DNA from: Streptomyces fuscichromogenes
Lineage (GTDB): Bacteria > Actinomycetota > Actinomycetes > Streptomycetales > Streptomycetaceae
Direction: 5' to 3'
Assembly: GCF_014645815.1 (NCBI RefSeq)
Contig: NZ_BMML01000007.1
Location: 124,001 to 188,000, forward strand
Length of the DNA: 64,000 bases
Each line of letters opens with the position of its first letter. The stretch's first letter is position 1. The notes under the pieces were generated by a model. It was not told the origin of the DNA and did not search any database. It was given only the letters and a program-made list of their open reading frames with translations. Positions 24,969 through 33,727 of this stretch are shown piece by piece. Position numbers and translations under genes: made by a program.

Positions 24969-25523
24969 ATGACCGCCCACGTCATCGCCGACGACACCGA
25001 GGCACTCGCCGTGGCGAGAGTCCTGGCCGACGAGTTCCGCTCCGGGGCAGCCGGCCGGGACTCCGAACGCAGGCTGCCCCGAGCCGAGTTGGACCGTCTG
25101 TCGGCCTCCGGCCCGCAGGGCGTCACCGCGCCTGCCGAGCACGGCGGCGCCGACGTCGGCGCCCAGATCCTCGCGGAGATCTTCCGGCGCCTGGGGTCCG
25201 CCGACGGCAGCCTCGCCCGGATCCCGCAGAGCCACTTCGCGTACGTCAATGTGACCAGCCGTCAGGGCACCGAGAAGCAGCGCAAGTTCTTCTTCGCCGC
25301 ACTGCTCGTCGGCCGCCGCTTCGGCAACGCCCAGTCCGAGGCCGGAACGAAACACGTCCAGGACATGTCCGCACCGGCACTGGCGGGACGCCCGGCCCCA
25401 CACCCTGCACGACCCGACCCGCTGGAAGATCCAGCGCGGCGGCCGGTACGTCCTCAACGACACCCGGCCGCCCCGCCACGGCCTGCTGCGACCTCCCGCC
25501 CTGCCCTTCGATCGGAGACCCCC
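24969..25523 (+). pseudogene. SfnB-like sulfur-acquisition oxidoreductase remnant, in frame with the following gene
   Basis: The frame from ATG 24969 encodes the start of an acyl-CoA-dehydrogenase-like SfnB (HVIADDTEALAVARVLADEF, APAEHGGADVGAQILAEIFRRLGSADGSLARIPQSHF, GNAQSEAGTKHVQD). After about residue 135 the reading turns Pro/Arg-rich. In another frame at 25398-25500 lies the SfnB C-terminus (HTLHDPTRWKIQRGGRYVLND, PPRHGLL). The middle of roughly 230 residues has been lost and the ends joined out of phase. The broken frame runs without a stop into the monooxygenase, so a fusion polypeptide is possible but unlikely to matter. Confidence 0.8.
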
Positions 25524-26666
25524 GTGTCGCTCGCCTTCCACTGGTTCCTGCCCACCAACGGGGACAGCCGGCACGTCGTCGGCGGCGGCCACGGCACGCC
25601 CGCGACGGCCTCCGGACGGGACCGGCCGCCGACGGTGGCCTATCTGAGCCAGATCGCCAGGGCCGCCGAGGACCTCGGCTTCGTGGGGGCGCTCACCCCG
25701 ACCGGCGCCTGGTGCGAGGACGCGTGGCTGACCACGGCGATGGTCAGCCAGCACACCGAGCGGCTGAAGTTCCTGGTCGCCTTCCGGCCGGGATTCGTCT
25801 CGCCGACGCTCGCCGCGCAGATGGCCTCCACCTTCCAGCGGCAGACCGGCGGACGGCTGCTGCTCAACGTGGTGACCGGCGGCGAGAGCAACGAACAGCG
25901 GGCCTACGGTGACTTCCTCGACAAGGACGCCCGTTATCGCCGCACCGGTGAGTTCCTGGAGGTCGTACGGGCTCTCTGGGAGGGCAAGGCGGTCGACCTG
26001 GACGGGGAGCACCTCCGGGTCGAGGACGCCAGACTGGCCCGGGTGCCGGAGCCGGTTCCCGAGGTGTACTTCGGGGGGTCCTCGCCGGTCGCGGGCGAGA
26101 TCGCGGCCCGCTCCGTGGACGTGTACCTGACCTGGGGGGAGCCGCCGGCCCAGGTCGCCGAGAAGATCGCCTGGATCCGGGGGCTCGCGGCGGCCCGGGG
26201 ACGCACCCCGCGGTTCGGGATCCGGCTGCATGTCATCACCCGGGACACCTCCGAGCAGGCGTGGGCCGAGGCGGGGCGGCTGCTGGACGGGTTCGACCCG
26301 GACACCGTGCGGTCGGTGCAGTCGGGGCTCGCCCGCAGCGAGTCGGAGGGGCAGCGGCGGATGCTGGCGCTGCACGGCGGACGGCGGGACGCCCTGGAGA
26401 TCCACCCCAACCTGTGGGCGGGCATCGGGCTGGTACGCGGCGGCGCAGGGACCGCCCTGGTCGGCTCCCACGACGAGGTCGCCGAGCGGATCAAGGAGTA
26501 CGCGGCCCTCGGTATCGAGGAGTTCGTGCTTTCCGGGTACCCGCATCTGGAGGAGGCGTACTGGTTCGGGGAAGGGGTGCTGCCCCGGCTGGCCGCCCAG
26601 GGCGTGTGGCGGCATCCCGGAGGCAAGGGCGAAGCGCCGACGGCGCAGGTGCCGTGCGCGTCCTGA
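25524..26666 (+). CDS. ssuD: Alkanesulfonate monooxygenase (LLM class, FMNH2-dependent)
   Basis: The 380-residue protein starts at GTG 25524, five bases after GGAGA. It has the SsuD/bacterial-luciferase features in full: LAFHWFLPTNGDSRHVVGG, EDLGFVGALTPTGAWCEDAW, TERLKFLVAFRPGFVSPTLAAQMASTFQRQTGGRLLLNVVTGGE, DKDARYRRTGEFLEVVRALW and HPNLWAGIGLVRGGAGTALVGSHDEVAERI. It releases sulfite and an aldehyde from alkanesulfonates using FMNH2 and oxygen. It is the only intact enzyme of this locus, so it would depend on a flavin reductase from elsewhere. Confidence 0.92.
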   Translation: MSLAFHWFLPTNGDSRHVVGGGHGTPATASGRDRPPTVAYLSQIARAAEDLGFVGALTPTGAWCEDAWLTTAMVSQHTERLKFLVAFRPGFVSPTLAAQMASTFQRQTGGRLLLNVVTGGESNEQRAYGDFLDKDARYRRTGEFLEVVRALWEGKAVDLDGEHLRVEDARLARVPEPVPEVYFGGSSPVAGEIAARSVDVYLTWGEPPAQVAEKIAWIRGLAAARGRTPRFGIRLHVITRDTSEQAWAEAGRLLDGFDPDTVRSVQSGLARSESEGQRRMLALHGGRRDALEIHPNLWAGIGLVRGGAGTALVGSHDEVAERIKEYAALGIEEFVLSGYPHLEEAYWFGEGVLPRLAAQGVWRHPGGKGEAPTAQVPCAS

Positions 26667-26838
26667 GGCCTTGGGCCCGTTCGCCCGAAGGGAGCAGCAG
26701 AAGTTGCGTCACTCGTCCGGCGGGCCTGGCGTGCAGTCGGTTCGCGCGGCCGGGAGCCTAGGATCCATCACCGGACAAAAGGGGCATCCGCTGCCTTGTC
26801 GGCTTGGGTGGGTCTACCTCACGACCGAAGGAGACGGG

Positions 26839-27462
26839 ATGTCGCGCCGTGCGGGAAGAACCCGTTGGAGACGGTTCGCGGTGATCCTGGTGCCCGGTGT
26901 CGCCGCCTGCGCCGCCGTCGGTGTCGCCATGGCGCAGGGTGTGCTCGCCGCCTCGTTCTTCATCTCCGGCCAGAAGTTCCAGGTCGCCGCCGACTCCCTG
27001 ACCGCCCGCGGCTTCAGCCTCTACGGCATGATCGACGTGACCAGGAAACACGAACTCGTCCCCGTCGCCGTCTCCGGATTCCGGCACGCGACCGTCAGCG
27101 GACTGTGCCAGTCCGTCGTCGTCGACGTCCCGGTGCTGGGCACCCAGACGCTGCGGCTCACCGGTGGCGACGGCCGGCCGGTCGAGGCCTCGAACCTCTT
27201 CATCGACGCGACGACCGAGTCGGTCGGTCAGGCGAACTTCGACGGCCTCGACATCGGCGTCGCGCAGGGAGCCCTCACCAAGGGCCCGGTCAGGTCCGCA
27301 GACCGGAACTCGCGGTTCTTCGACCCCGACGGCGTCGCCCAGCAGGCGCTGTCGACCACCCTGACCGACGTGCGGGTGAGCGCGGTCGCGGTCTCGGCCG
27401 GCACGTTCAACATCCCGGGCCTGCGGGTCCGGCTCCAGCAGGGCGACCACGCATGCTTCTGA
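26839..27462 (+). CDS. DUF6230 family exported protein
   Basis: The 207-residue protein starts at ATG 26839 behind GAAGGAG. It has a positively charged N-terminus and one hydrophobic segment (FAVILVPGVAACAAVGVAMAQGVLAASFF), then a beta-rich exported domain (FQVAADSLTARGFSLYGMIDVTRKHELVPVAVSGF, IPGLRVRLQQGDHACF). Streptomyces conserve this family next to DUF6114 membrane proteins, as here; their function is unknown to me. Its end overlaps the next start by ten bases. Confidence 0.85.
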   Translation: MSRRAGRTRWRRFAVILVPGVAACAAVGVAMAQGVLAASFFISGQKFQVAADSLTARGFSLYGMIDVTRKHELVPVAVSGFRHATVSGLCQSVVVDVPVLGTQTLRLTGGDGRPVEASNLFIDATTESVGQANFDGLDIGVAQGALTKGPVRSADRNSRFFDPDGVAQQALSTTLTDVRVSAVAVSAGTFNIPGLRVRLQQGDHACF

Positions 27463-27911
27463 TCCGGCGGACCGCCGCCGACAGGAGACGTGAACTGCTC
27501 GCGAGGGCGCCGGAGTTCCGAAGCAGGTTTCGCAGCTGGCGGGGCGAACGGCCCTTCTGGGCAGGGCTGTTCACCTTCGCCGCCGGCCTGCCCATCCTCT
27601 ACTGGCCCTACGCGAACCTGACCCTGGGCGGGATTCCGCTCGCCCTGTCGACCACGTCGGGCGCCGGGTCGCTGCTGATCGGAACCCTGCTCCTGGCCCT
27701 GGGTATCGCGCTCTGCTGCCGCCCCCACCTGCGGGTGTTCGCCGGGATCGCCACCCTGCTGCTCGCCCTGGTCTCCTTCCCCGTCGCCAACTTCGGCGGC
27801 CTCTTCCTCGGCGTGGCCTGCGGTCTGACCGGCGGCTCGCTGGCCTGTGCCTGGCTGCCGCCCCCGGCCGACGAGCCGTCGGCGGCGGAAGCGGGGTGCG
27901 GTGGCACCTGA
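27453..27911 (+). CDS. DUF6114 family membrane protein
   Basis: The 152-residue protein starts at ATG 27453 inside the end of the DUF6230 gene. After a charged N-terminus it has four hydrophobic segments (FWAGLFTFAAGLPILYWPYANL, SLLIGTLLLALGIALCC, LRVFAGIATLLLALVSFPVANF, GGLFLGVACGLTGGSLACAW). The reading-frame overlap and constant pairing with DUF6230 suggest a two-part membrane complex. A third gene overlaps its end by 11 bases. Confidence 0.85.
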   Translation: MLLIRRTAADRRRELLARAPEFRSRFRSWRGERPFWAGLFTFAAGLPILYWPYANLTLGGIPLALSTTSGAGSLLIGTLLLALGIALCCRPHLRVFAGIATLLLALVSFPVANFGGLFLGVACGLTGGSLACAWLPPPADEPSAAEAGCGGT

Positions 27912-28554
27912 CCGGTTCGGGGGCGCGGTCCGGCCGCTCGCGGCGGCGCTGGCCGTGGTCGGCGTGGCCGTGCTCCTGCACGTCCACGTGGAGCGGGCGG
28001 TCGGCGGTCCGGGCGGCGTGGGCAGCGCTTCCGGCGCCCGGCTCGACGCGTCGCCCCCGGTGCGCGTCGCGAAGGGCTTCTGCGTGCTCCGTGCGGACCG
28101 GCTCGTACTGCGCGGCGCGCGGTTCCGCGGGGTGGTCTCGGTGCGCACCGGAGCCGGGACCGTCCGGGCCCTGAAGTTCACCGTACGGTCGCTGGACGCC
28201 GTCAGCCTCGACCTGACCGCGGGCCGGGGCCGCGCGGCGATGCGTCTGTGGGCGAGGCCGGCGAGCACCTCGACGCTCAAGGGGCAGGGGGCGGGCGGGG
28301 TGGCGACCCTCTACGTCCGCAGACTGACCGGCAGGGTCACCGGCCTCGGCGGCGGCCCGCTCCCGGCACACCGCTCCGTCGCCGTCACCCCCGACGCCGT
28401 ACCCCGCTGGCTCTCGCACCCGGCCGGTCCCGCCACCACCCGCACCATCACGTTCGCCGCGGCGACCGCCTCCCAGATCACCCAGTTCGGCGGCCGGCTG
28501 TCCGTCAGGGGCCCGCGACTGCGGACGACCGCGCAGGGACCGCACCGGGCATGA
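27901..28554 (+). CDS. Hypothetical membrane-anchored extracytoplasmic protein
   Basis: This 217-residue protein is read from GTG 27901. One N-terminal helix (VRPLAAALAVVGVAVLLHVHVERAV) anchors a beta-rich domain with Val/Leu-Arg alternation (RVAKGFCVLRADRLVLRGARFRGVVSVRTGAGTVRALKFTVRSLDAVSLDLT). The pattern loosely parallels the DUF6230 exported domain, and the ordering in one operon suggests a joint role. I do not recognise a named family. Confidence 0.7.
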   Translation: MAPDRFGGAVRPLAAALAVVGVAVLLHVHVERAVGGPGGVGSASGARLDASPPVRVAKGFCVLRADRLVLRGARFRGVVSVRTGAGTVRALKFTVRSLDAVSLDLTAGRGRAAMRLWARPASTSTLKGQGAGGVATLYVRRLTGRVTGLGGGPLPAHRSVAVTPDAVPRWLSHPAGPATTRTITFAAATASQITQFGGRLSVRGPRLRTTAQGPHRA

Positions 28555-29247
28555 CCTGTCGTCTCGAACCCGCTCGGAGCACCGGCCACCCGGGGCGCGC
28601 CCGACGCCGCGTCAGGAGCGATGGCACGGGCCGGTCATGCGGTCGCACCCGTGCGTCACCGAGGAGGAAGGGCGTGCCGGACGGCGGTCGGGCTCCCGAA
28701 CCTCGTTCGGAGCCGACGTGACGGGTCACCGGGGTGCAGTCAGCCCCCGCGACTCCAGCACGCGCCGCTGGGCCCGCTCGGGAGGGACCTTCGTGCAGAC
28801 GATCGGGGCGGCCGGACCGATGACCTGGGCGGTGATGCCCACCCAGGACGGGGCGCGTCCACCGCGTTGCCGACGGCCAGGACGACGGCGATGAACCGGA
28901 CGCGGGGCGAGCGTCACAGTCGGACAGCAAGAGCGTGACCCTCGTCATGACGATGCGCGGAGGACCGGCGCGCCTCGGTCATGCCGACCGGTCGAGGCGC
29001 TTGGGATGGGCGGGGCCGTCGCCGTGGTGGTCGTCGGCGTGACCCGGGCGGCCGACGACCGTGTCGGGGCTCGGCCCGCTGCCGGTCGGACGTCCGGTCG
29101 AGCCCGGCCGGGGCCGCACCCGGGGACACGGCTGCGCGGCCCTGTCGCCGGTCGGCGACAGCGGAGGGCTGCCCGTCGGTCCCCGGCGGTGGGCGGTCGG
29201 CTGCTTCGCTCGTGCGACGCGTGAGCCGGCCGCCCACCGTGGGCAGG
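28555..29247. other. Long gap without a convincing gene
   Basis: About 690 bases lie between the end of the DUF6230 operon and the cold-shock gene. Short open frames occur on both strands, but none has a good ribosome-binding site, family similarity or consistent codon bias over its length. The minus-strand stretch 28726-28840 has an ordinary-looking protein segment (WVGITAQVIGPAAPIV) and could be a gene relic. Confidence 0.4.
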
Positions 29248-29637
29248 TCAGCCCTCGATCCAGCCGTGGTTCTTCGCGAACTGGGCCAGCGCGCCCCGGA
29301 CCCGCACGATCTCCTCGGCGGTGAGCGTGGGCGCCGACGCCAGCAGCGTCTCGGTGACCTCGCGGGTGAACTCCTCCGCGCTGAGCAGATCGCACAGCGA
29401 GTCGTCGTCCGGCCCGAGCGTCCTGACGTCGGCGCCGCGGGCGAGCCGGACGCCGGACGCCTTCGGACCACGCTCGCCGGCCTCGATGTCGAACTCCACG
29501 GCCACGCCGGGACGGACGTAGGACTCGGCCATCTGCATGTCGTTCACATGCAGGAAGACGTCCTCTCCGCCACCGTCCGGAGCGATGAACCCGTACCCGC
29601 GCGAGCTGTCGAACCGCACCACACGACCAGAAACCAT
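29248..29637 (-). CDS. Cold-shock domain protein with a C-terminal extension
   Basis: The 129-residue protein starts at ATG 29637. The first 65 residues are a CspA-type OB fold with RNP1 (GYGFI, residues 14-18) and RNP2 (DVFLH, 26-30), which bind single-stranded RNA or DNA. The rest is an acidic helical extension (DDDSLCDLLSAEEFTREVTETLLASAPTLTAEEIVRVRGALAQFAKNHGWIEG) about as long as the core, found in a subgroup of actinobacterial cold-shock proteins. It probably serves contacts to another protein. Confidence 0.9.
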   Translation of the reverse strand: MVSGRVVRFDSSRGYGFIAPDGGGEDVFLHVNDMQMAESYVRPGVAVEFDIEAGERGPKASGVRLARGADVRTLGPDDDSLCDLLSAEEFTREVTETLLASAPTLTAEEIVRVRGALAQFAKNHGWIEG

Positions 29638-29843
29638 GAGAAACCCCCAACCAAACCGGGCCACCTGCCCGGACACCTGGGTCCGATGGTAGTCAAGACC
29701 GGCCCGGTCGGTCGACCGGGCCCACCGCGGGACGTTGCGACGGCGAGGGAACTCGGTGCGCTGACACAGAAGTTGATGTGGAAAGCTGTCGCCAGCCGTC
29801 GGTGGGCCATGGGGAGCCGGGACGGTCGTTGAGAGGAGTGCAC

Positions 29844-30644
29844 GTGACGCAGGACGGCATCGGGGCCATGGAGATCGACACCAGCAAGCCGCATCCGGCC
29901 CGGATCTACGACTACCTGCTGGGTGGCAAGGACAACTACGAGGTGGACCGGAAGGCCGGTGACCAGCTCGCCTCCGTCGCGCCCGAGGTGTGGATCTCGG
30001 TACGGGCCAACCGCGGCTTCCTCCAGCGCGCGGTCCGGTACGTCATCGAGAGCGGGGTCCGCCAGATCCTCGACATCGGCACCGGGCTGCCCACGTCGCC
30101 GAACGTGCACGAGATAGCCCAGGAACTGGCGCCGGACGTCCGTGTCGCCTACGTCGACAACGACCCGATCGTGAAGGCCCACGGCGACGCGCTGCTCAGC
30201 CGGGCCGGCTCCACCAGCATCGTCCTCGCCGACCTGCGCGACCCGCTGTCCGTGATCGACCACCCCGAGGTGCGCCGGGTCATCGACTTCGGCGAGCCGG
30301 TGGCGCTGTTCCTCGTCGCCATCCTGCACTTCATCCGCGACGAGGAGGAGCCGGAGCGGATCGTGGCCACCCTGCGCGACGCGCTCCCGGCCGGCAGCAT
30401 CCTGGTGCTCTCGCACGCCACCGACGACTTCGCCGACGACCGCAGCGAGGCCCAGGCCGTCTACAACAACGCGACCGCCTCCATGAACCTGCGCCCGCGG
30501 GCCCGGGTCGAGGCGTTCTTCGACGGGTTCGAGCTGGTCGAACCCGGCGTGACACAGGTCCCGTTCTGGCGCCCGGACGCCACCCCGCCGGCCGGCTCCG
30601 AGGAGATCGGCTTCTACGGCGCGGTGGCGGTCAGGAAGGACTGA
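29844..30644 (+). CDS. SAM-dependent methyltransferase of the SAV2177/DUF574 family
   Basis: The 266-residue protein starts at GTG 29844 after GAGAGGAG. It has the family opening PHPARIYDYLLGGKDNYEVDRKAGDQL, a SAM-binding loop QILDIGTGLPTSPNVHEIAQ, acidic residue in VAYVDNDPIV, and FLVAILHFIRDEEEPERIVATLRDALPAGSILVLSHAT. Streptomyces carry many paralogues, often next to regulatory genes; their substrates are mostly unknown. Confidence 0.92.
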   Translation: MTQDGIGAMEIDTSKPHPARIYDYLLGGKDNYEVDRKAGDQLASVAPEVWISVRANRGFLQRAVRYVIESGVRQILDIGTGLPTSPNVHEIAQELAPDVRVAYVDNDPIVKAHGDALLSRAGSTSIVLADLRDPLSVIDHPEVRRVIDFGEPVALFLVAILHFIRDEEEPERIVATLRDALPAGSILVLSHATDDFADDRSEAQAVYNNATASMNLRPRARVEAFFDGFELVEPGVTQVPFWRPDATPPAGSEEIGFYGAVAVRKD

Positions 30645-30669
30645 GGCGCCGTCGGGCACCGCGCGGCCG

Positions 30670-31926
30670 TCAGGGCACTCCGAGCTCGAACAGGGCGTAG
30701 CCCGCGTACGAGCCGGAGGCCAGCGCCGCGATGCCCAGCAGCACGCAGAGGCAGGGCAGGCCGACCCGGCGCAGCGCGACCGCCGGGGGGACGAACAGCG
30801 GGAAGGCGGGCAGCAGGTAGCGCGACACGTTCGCGAAGTACTGCTGACTGCCGAGCACCAGGGCAAGGGTCAGTACCGTGTGCACGACGAGCACGGCGGG
30901 CGGCCGCAGCCGGAACAGCAGCGGCAGCAGCGCCAGGTCCAGCAGGACCACCCCGACCCCGATGACGTCCGCGAAGGGGAGCGCGAAGAGATACCCGAAG
31001 TGGCCCACGGGGACGGAGGTCAGGACGTCCAGGGTCTGCCGGCCGTAGTCGAACTCGTGCCCCCACGCCCCTGACTGGAGCTCGAAGTAGCCGCCGTAGT
31101 CACCCATGCGGTGGCCCACCCAGCCCAGGTAGCCGAGCAGCCCCAGCGGGGCCACGAGCATCGCGGTCAGCGGACGGGCCACGCCGTCCGTGCGGCGGCG
31201 CAGCGCGAGGAGCCCGGCCACGGCGAGCGCGGCGACCAGGGCGGCGGCGGTGGGCCGGTTGAGGCCGGCCGCGAAGGTCAGCACCCCCGCCGTCAGCCAG
31301 CGCCGGGTCAGCACGGCGTACAGGGCCCAGGCGGCCAGGGCCACGTACAGCGAGTCGGAGTAGACCGCCCACTCCACGCCGGAGCCCGGCCACACGGCCC
31401 ACAGCCCGGCCGCGGCCAGGCCCGCCCGCCGGCCACCGAACCACGCGGCGACGGCGGAGATCCCGAGCGCCGCCGCGAACGACGCCAGGACCGACACCAG
31501 CAGCCCGGCCCCGAACGGACCGAGACCGGTGACCTCCATCGCCACCCGCATCAGCGCCGGGTAGAGCGGGAAGAACGCGGCCGAGTTGCCCTGGAGGGTG
31601 ATCAGGCCGGTGGCACCGGGGACCGGCACCAGCGCGGGGTGGTAGCCGTGCAGGGCGATCTGCTGGTACCACCAGCCGTCCCAGGTGCCCAGCACGTCCC
31701 AGGTGTGCGCCCCGCCGCCGAACCGCGGATGCTTCTTGCGGAAGTCCCCGGCCGAGTCCAGGAGGTACATGAAGGAGCCGAAGCCGGCGAGCTTCAGGAC
31801 GCCGTACAGCGCGAGGACCGGGCCGTGGCGTCGGGCCGTGTCGCGCAGGCGCCGTCCGGGTACGGGCGCGGCGGCCCCGGGGACGGCGGGCACGGCCGGC
31901 GCCGTGCGCTTCAGGGGCGTGGTCAT
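30670..31926 (-). CDS. PIG-V-like GT-C membrane mannosyltransferase
   Basis: The 418-residue membrane protein has about nine or ten helices. The loop after the first helix carries WDGWWYQQIALHGY, with the acidic residue typical of GT-C enzymes, followed by FFPLYPALMR, both seen in PIG-V-type mannosyltransferases. AVYSDSLYVALAAWAL is also typical. It would transfer a sugar from a polyprenyl-phosphate donor outside the membrane. Its ATG overlaps the stop of the upstream GT2 gene, which could make that donor. Confidence 0.85.
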   Translation of the reverse strand: MTTPLKRTAPAVPAVPGAAAPVPGRRLRDTARRHGPVLALYGVLKLAGFGSFMYLLDSAGDFRKKHPRFGGGAHTWDVLGTWDGWWYQQIALHGYHPALVPVPGATGLITLQGNSAAFFPLYPALMRVAMEVTGLGPFGAGLLVSVLASFAAALGISAVAAWFGGRRAGLAAAGLWAVWPGSGVEWAVYSDSLYVALAAWALYAVLTRRWLTAGVLTFAAGLNRPTAAALVAALAVAGLLALRRRTDGVARPLTAMLVAPLGLLGYLGWVGHRMGDYGGYFELQSGAWGHEFDYGRQTLDVLTSVPVGHFGYLFALPFADVIGVGVVLLDLALLPLLFRLRPPAVLVVHTVLTLALVLGSQQYFANVSRYLLPAFPLFVPPAVALRRVGLPCLCVLLGIAALASGSYAGYALFELGVP

Positions 31927-33074
31927 GAGACCGCCGACCCCGTCCGGCGACCGCGCCGCCCACCGAAGGCCGACCGCGCGAGGAGGAGGGACAGATGGGC
32001 GGCGGCGAGTACGGCCAGTTCCGTGCGGAGCCCGGCCGCGGGGGCCGTGTGCCGCAGCACGGCGAGCGAACCGGCGGTGAGCGCCAGCCGGGCGGCCAGA
32101 GTCGGCCGGGCGGACCGCTCAAGGGGCCGCAGGACGGGCTGGGCGACCGTCCAACAGGCCAGCAGGGACAGCGCGTTGGCCATCTGCCCGGTGGCGGCCG
32201 GGCGCAGTGCCGCGTACAGGAGCAGGTGCGCGAGCGCGACGACGGCCACGGGGACGGCGAACGGCCGTGGTGGCCGCCCGGACGGCAGCGCGCCGCGGGC
32301 CGTGGCCAGGCCGACCCTCGCGATGCCGCGCAGATCCGCCAGCGCCGTGGACAGCAGCGCGACCCGGCTGTCGGGGTCGTCCACCCAGTCGACCGGCACC
32401 TCGTGGATCCGCAGCCCGGCCCGCTCCGCGACCACCAGCAGCTCGGTGTCGAAGAACCACGCGGAGTCCCGCACCAGCGGCAGCAACTGCGCGGCGGCGT
32501 CCCGTCGTACGGCCTTGAACCCGCACTGCGCGTCCGAGAACCCCACCGACAGCGTGCAGCGCAGCAGGACGTTGTAGCAGCGGGAGACGGCCTCCCGTTT
32601 CGGGCCGCGCACCACCCGTGCGCCGGGCGCCAGCCGGGTGCCGATGGCCAGGTCGGAGTGGCCCGACAGCAGCGGGGCGACGAGCGGCAGCAGCGCCGCC
32701 AGCCCGGTCGACAGGTCCACGTCCAGATAGCCCACGACGGGCGCCGACGACGCCGACCAGACGGCCCGCAGCGCGCGGCCGCGGCCCTTCTCCGCCAGCC
32801 GTGTCCACTCCACCTCGGGCAGCTCGGCGGCGAGCCGGGCGGCGATGAGCGGGGTGGCGTCGGTGCTGGCGTTGTCGGCCACGACGATCCGGAAGGGGTA
32901 CGGGAACGTCTCCCGCAGATGGGCGTGGAGCCGTCGCACGCTCGGCTCCAGGTCCTTCTCCTCGTTGAACACCGGTACGGCCAGGTCGAGGACCGGCTCG
33001 TCGTGGTGCGGGGGAGGCGGCGGCGCCGGGACGGGCAGGGCGACCCGAGGGTGATTCATGGCGTTTTCAGTCAT
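31923..33074 (-). CDS. Family 2 glycosyltransferase, polyprenyl-phosphate glycosyltransferase-like, with membrane tail
   Basis: The 383-residue protein begins at ATG 33074 (ATG 33059 is an alternative). The GT-A domain has LDLAVPVFNEEKDLEPSVRRL, VVADNASTDATP, the metal-binding DVDLSTG and CGFKAVRRD. VSRCYNVLLRCTLSVGFSDAQCG resembles dolichol-phosphate-mannose synthase relatives. The C-terminal 120 residues hold about four helices. It likely loads a sugar onto polyprenyl phosphate, used by the overlapping GT-C gene. This pairing suggests cell-surface protein or glycan mannosylation. Confidence 0.85.
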   Translation of the reverse strand: MTENAMNHPRVALPVPAPPPPPHHDEPVLDLAVPVFNEEKDLEPSVRRLHAHLRETFPYPFRIVVADNASTDATPLIAARLAAELPEVEWTRLAEKGRGRALRAVWSASSAPVVGYLDVDLSTGLAALLPLVAPLLSGHSDLAIGTRLAPGARVVRGPKREAVSRCYNVLLRCTLSVGFSDAQCGFKAVRRDAAAQLLPLVRDSAWFFDTELLVVAERAGLRIHEVPVDWVDDPDSRVALLSTALADLRGIARVGLATARGALPSGRPPRPFAVPVAVVALAHLLLYAALRPAATGQMANALSLLACWTVAQPVLRPLERSARPTLAARLALTAGSLAVLRHTAPAAGLRTELAVLAAAHLSLLLARSAFGGRRGRRTGSAVS

Positions 33075-33147
33075 CCGTACTCGTTCTCGGGGCGTGCCGA
33101 AGACACACCCGGTGGTGGTGGGGTGGGCGAGGGGGTGGCGTCGTCCG

Positions 33148-33717
33148 CTATCCGGCCGAACCGGCCGCGGCCGACGAGCCGGCCGAGGAGCCGTCAGACG
33201 GGTCGGTACCCCCGGTCGCGGGCGTGGACGGAGGCGACGTGGTGGCGGTCGAATCCCCGGACGAGCCGTGGGTCGCGCTCCGGGTCGTGCCCGCGTCCGG
33301 GGTGGCGGTCGCCGTGCCGGTCGGGGTCGGTGAGCTCGGGGCGGTGCTTCCGTCGGTGGCCGACGGGGTGTCCGTGGGCGCGGTGGTGTCCGTGGGCGGC
33401 GGTGCCGAGGTCGTGACGCCGGCGGCCGGTACGCTCGGGGAGACGCCCGGCGTCGGTGCCGCGGGGCCGGTGGGGCTGGTCGCGGGCCACGGGTGCGGCG
33501 CGCTGGGTTCGTCACGGACGCCGGAGTGCGGCCACAGGAACAGGCCGAGGCCGAGTCCCGCGGCCGCGAGGACACTGCCGGCCGCCCGCCGCGCGGCCCG
33601 GACCCGCCGCCGAGCCCGGACACCGGCCCGCAGCCGCTCCCGGTGCCGGGGCTCGAACGCCGCCGGTTCCCGGTCGCCGTGCATCAACTGCGTCAACTGC
33701 CGCTCGAAGTGATCCAT
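33148..33717 (-). CDS. Probable anti-sigma factor-like membrane protein with Ser/Thr/Pro-rich exterior
   Basis: The 189-residue protein has a cytoplasmic N-terminus (MDHFERQLTQLMHGDREPAAFEPRHRERLRAGVRARRR), one membrane helix (AAGSVLAAAGLGLGLFLWP) and an exported tail of about 120 residues made almost only of Ser, Thr, Pro, Gly and Ala. It begins ten bases after the ECF sigma gene, the usual place for an anti-sigma factor. No HxxxCxxC zinc motif is present. The tail would suit O-mannosylation by the glycosyltransferases encoded next to it. Confidence 0.7.
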   Translation of the reverse strand: MDHFERQLTQLMHGDREPAAFEPRHRERLRAGVRARRRVRAARRAAGSVLAAAGLGLGLFLWPHSGVRDEPSAPHPWPATSPTGPAAPTPGVSPSVPAAGVTTSAPPPTDTTAPTDTPSATDGSTAPSSPTPTGTATATPDAGTTRSATHGSSGDSTATTSPPSTPATGGTDPSDGSSAGSSAAAGSAG

Positions 33718-33727
33718 GGCCTCTTCC

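Noticed and set aside
28726..28917. Minus-strand ORF of 63 codons
   Set aside because: The N-terminal half is Arg-rich shadow-like text, no start signal is visible, and only a short segment looks protein-like.
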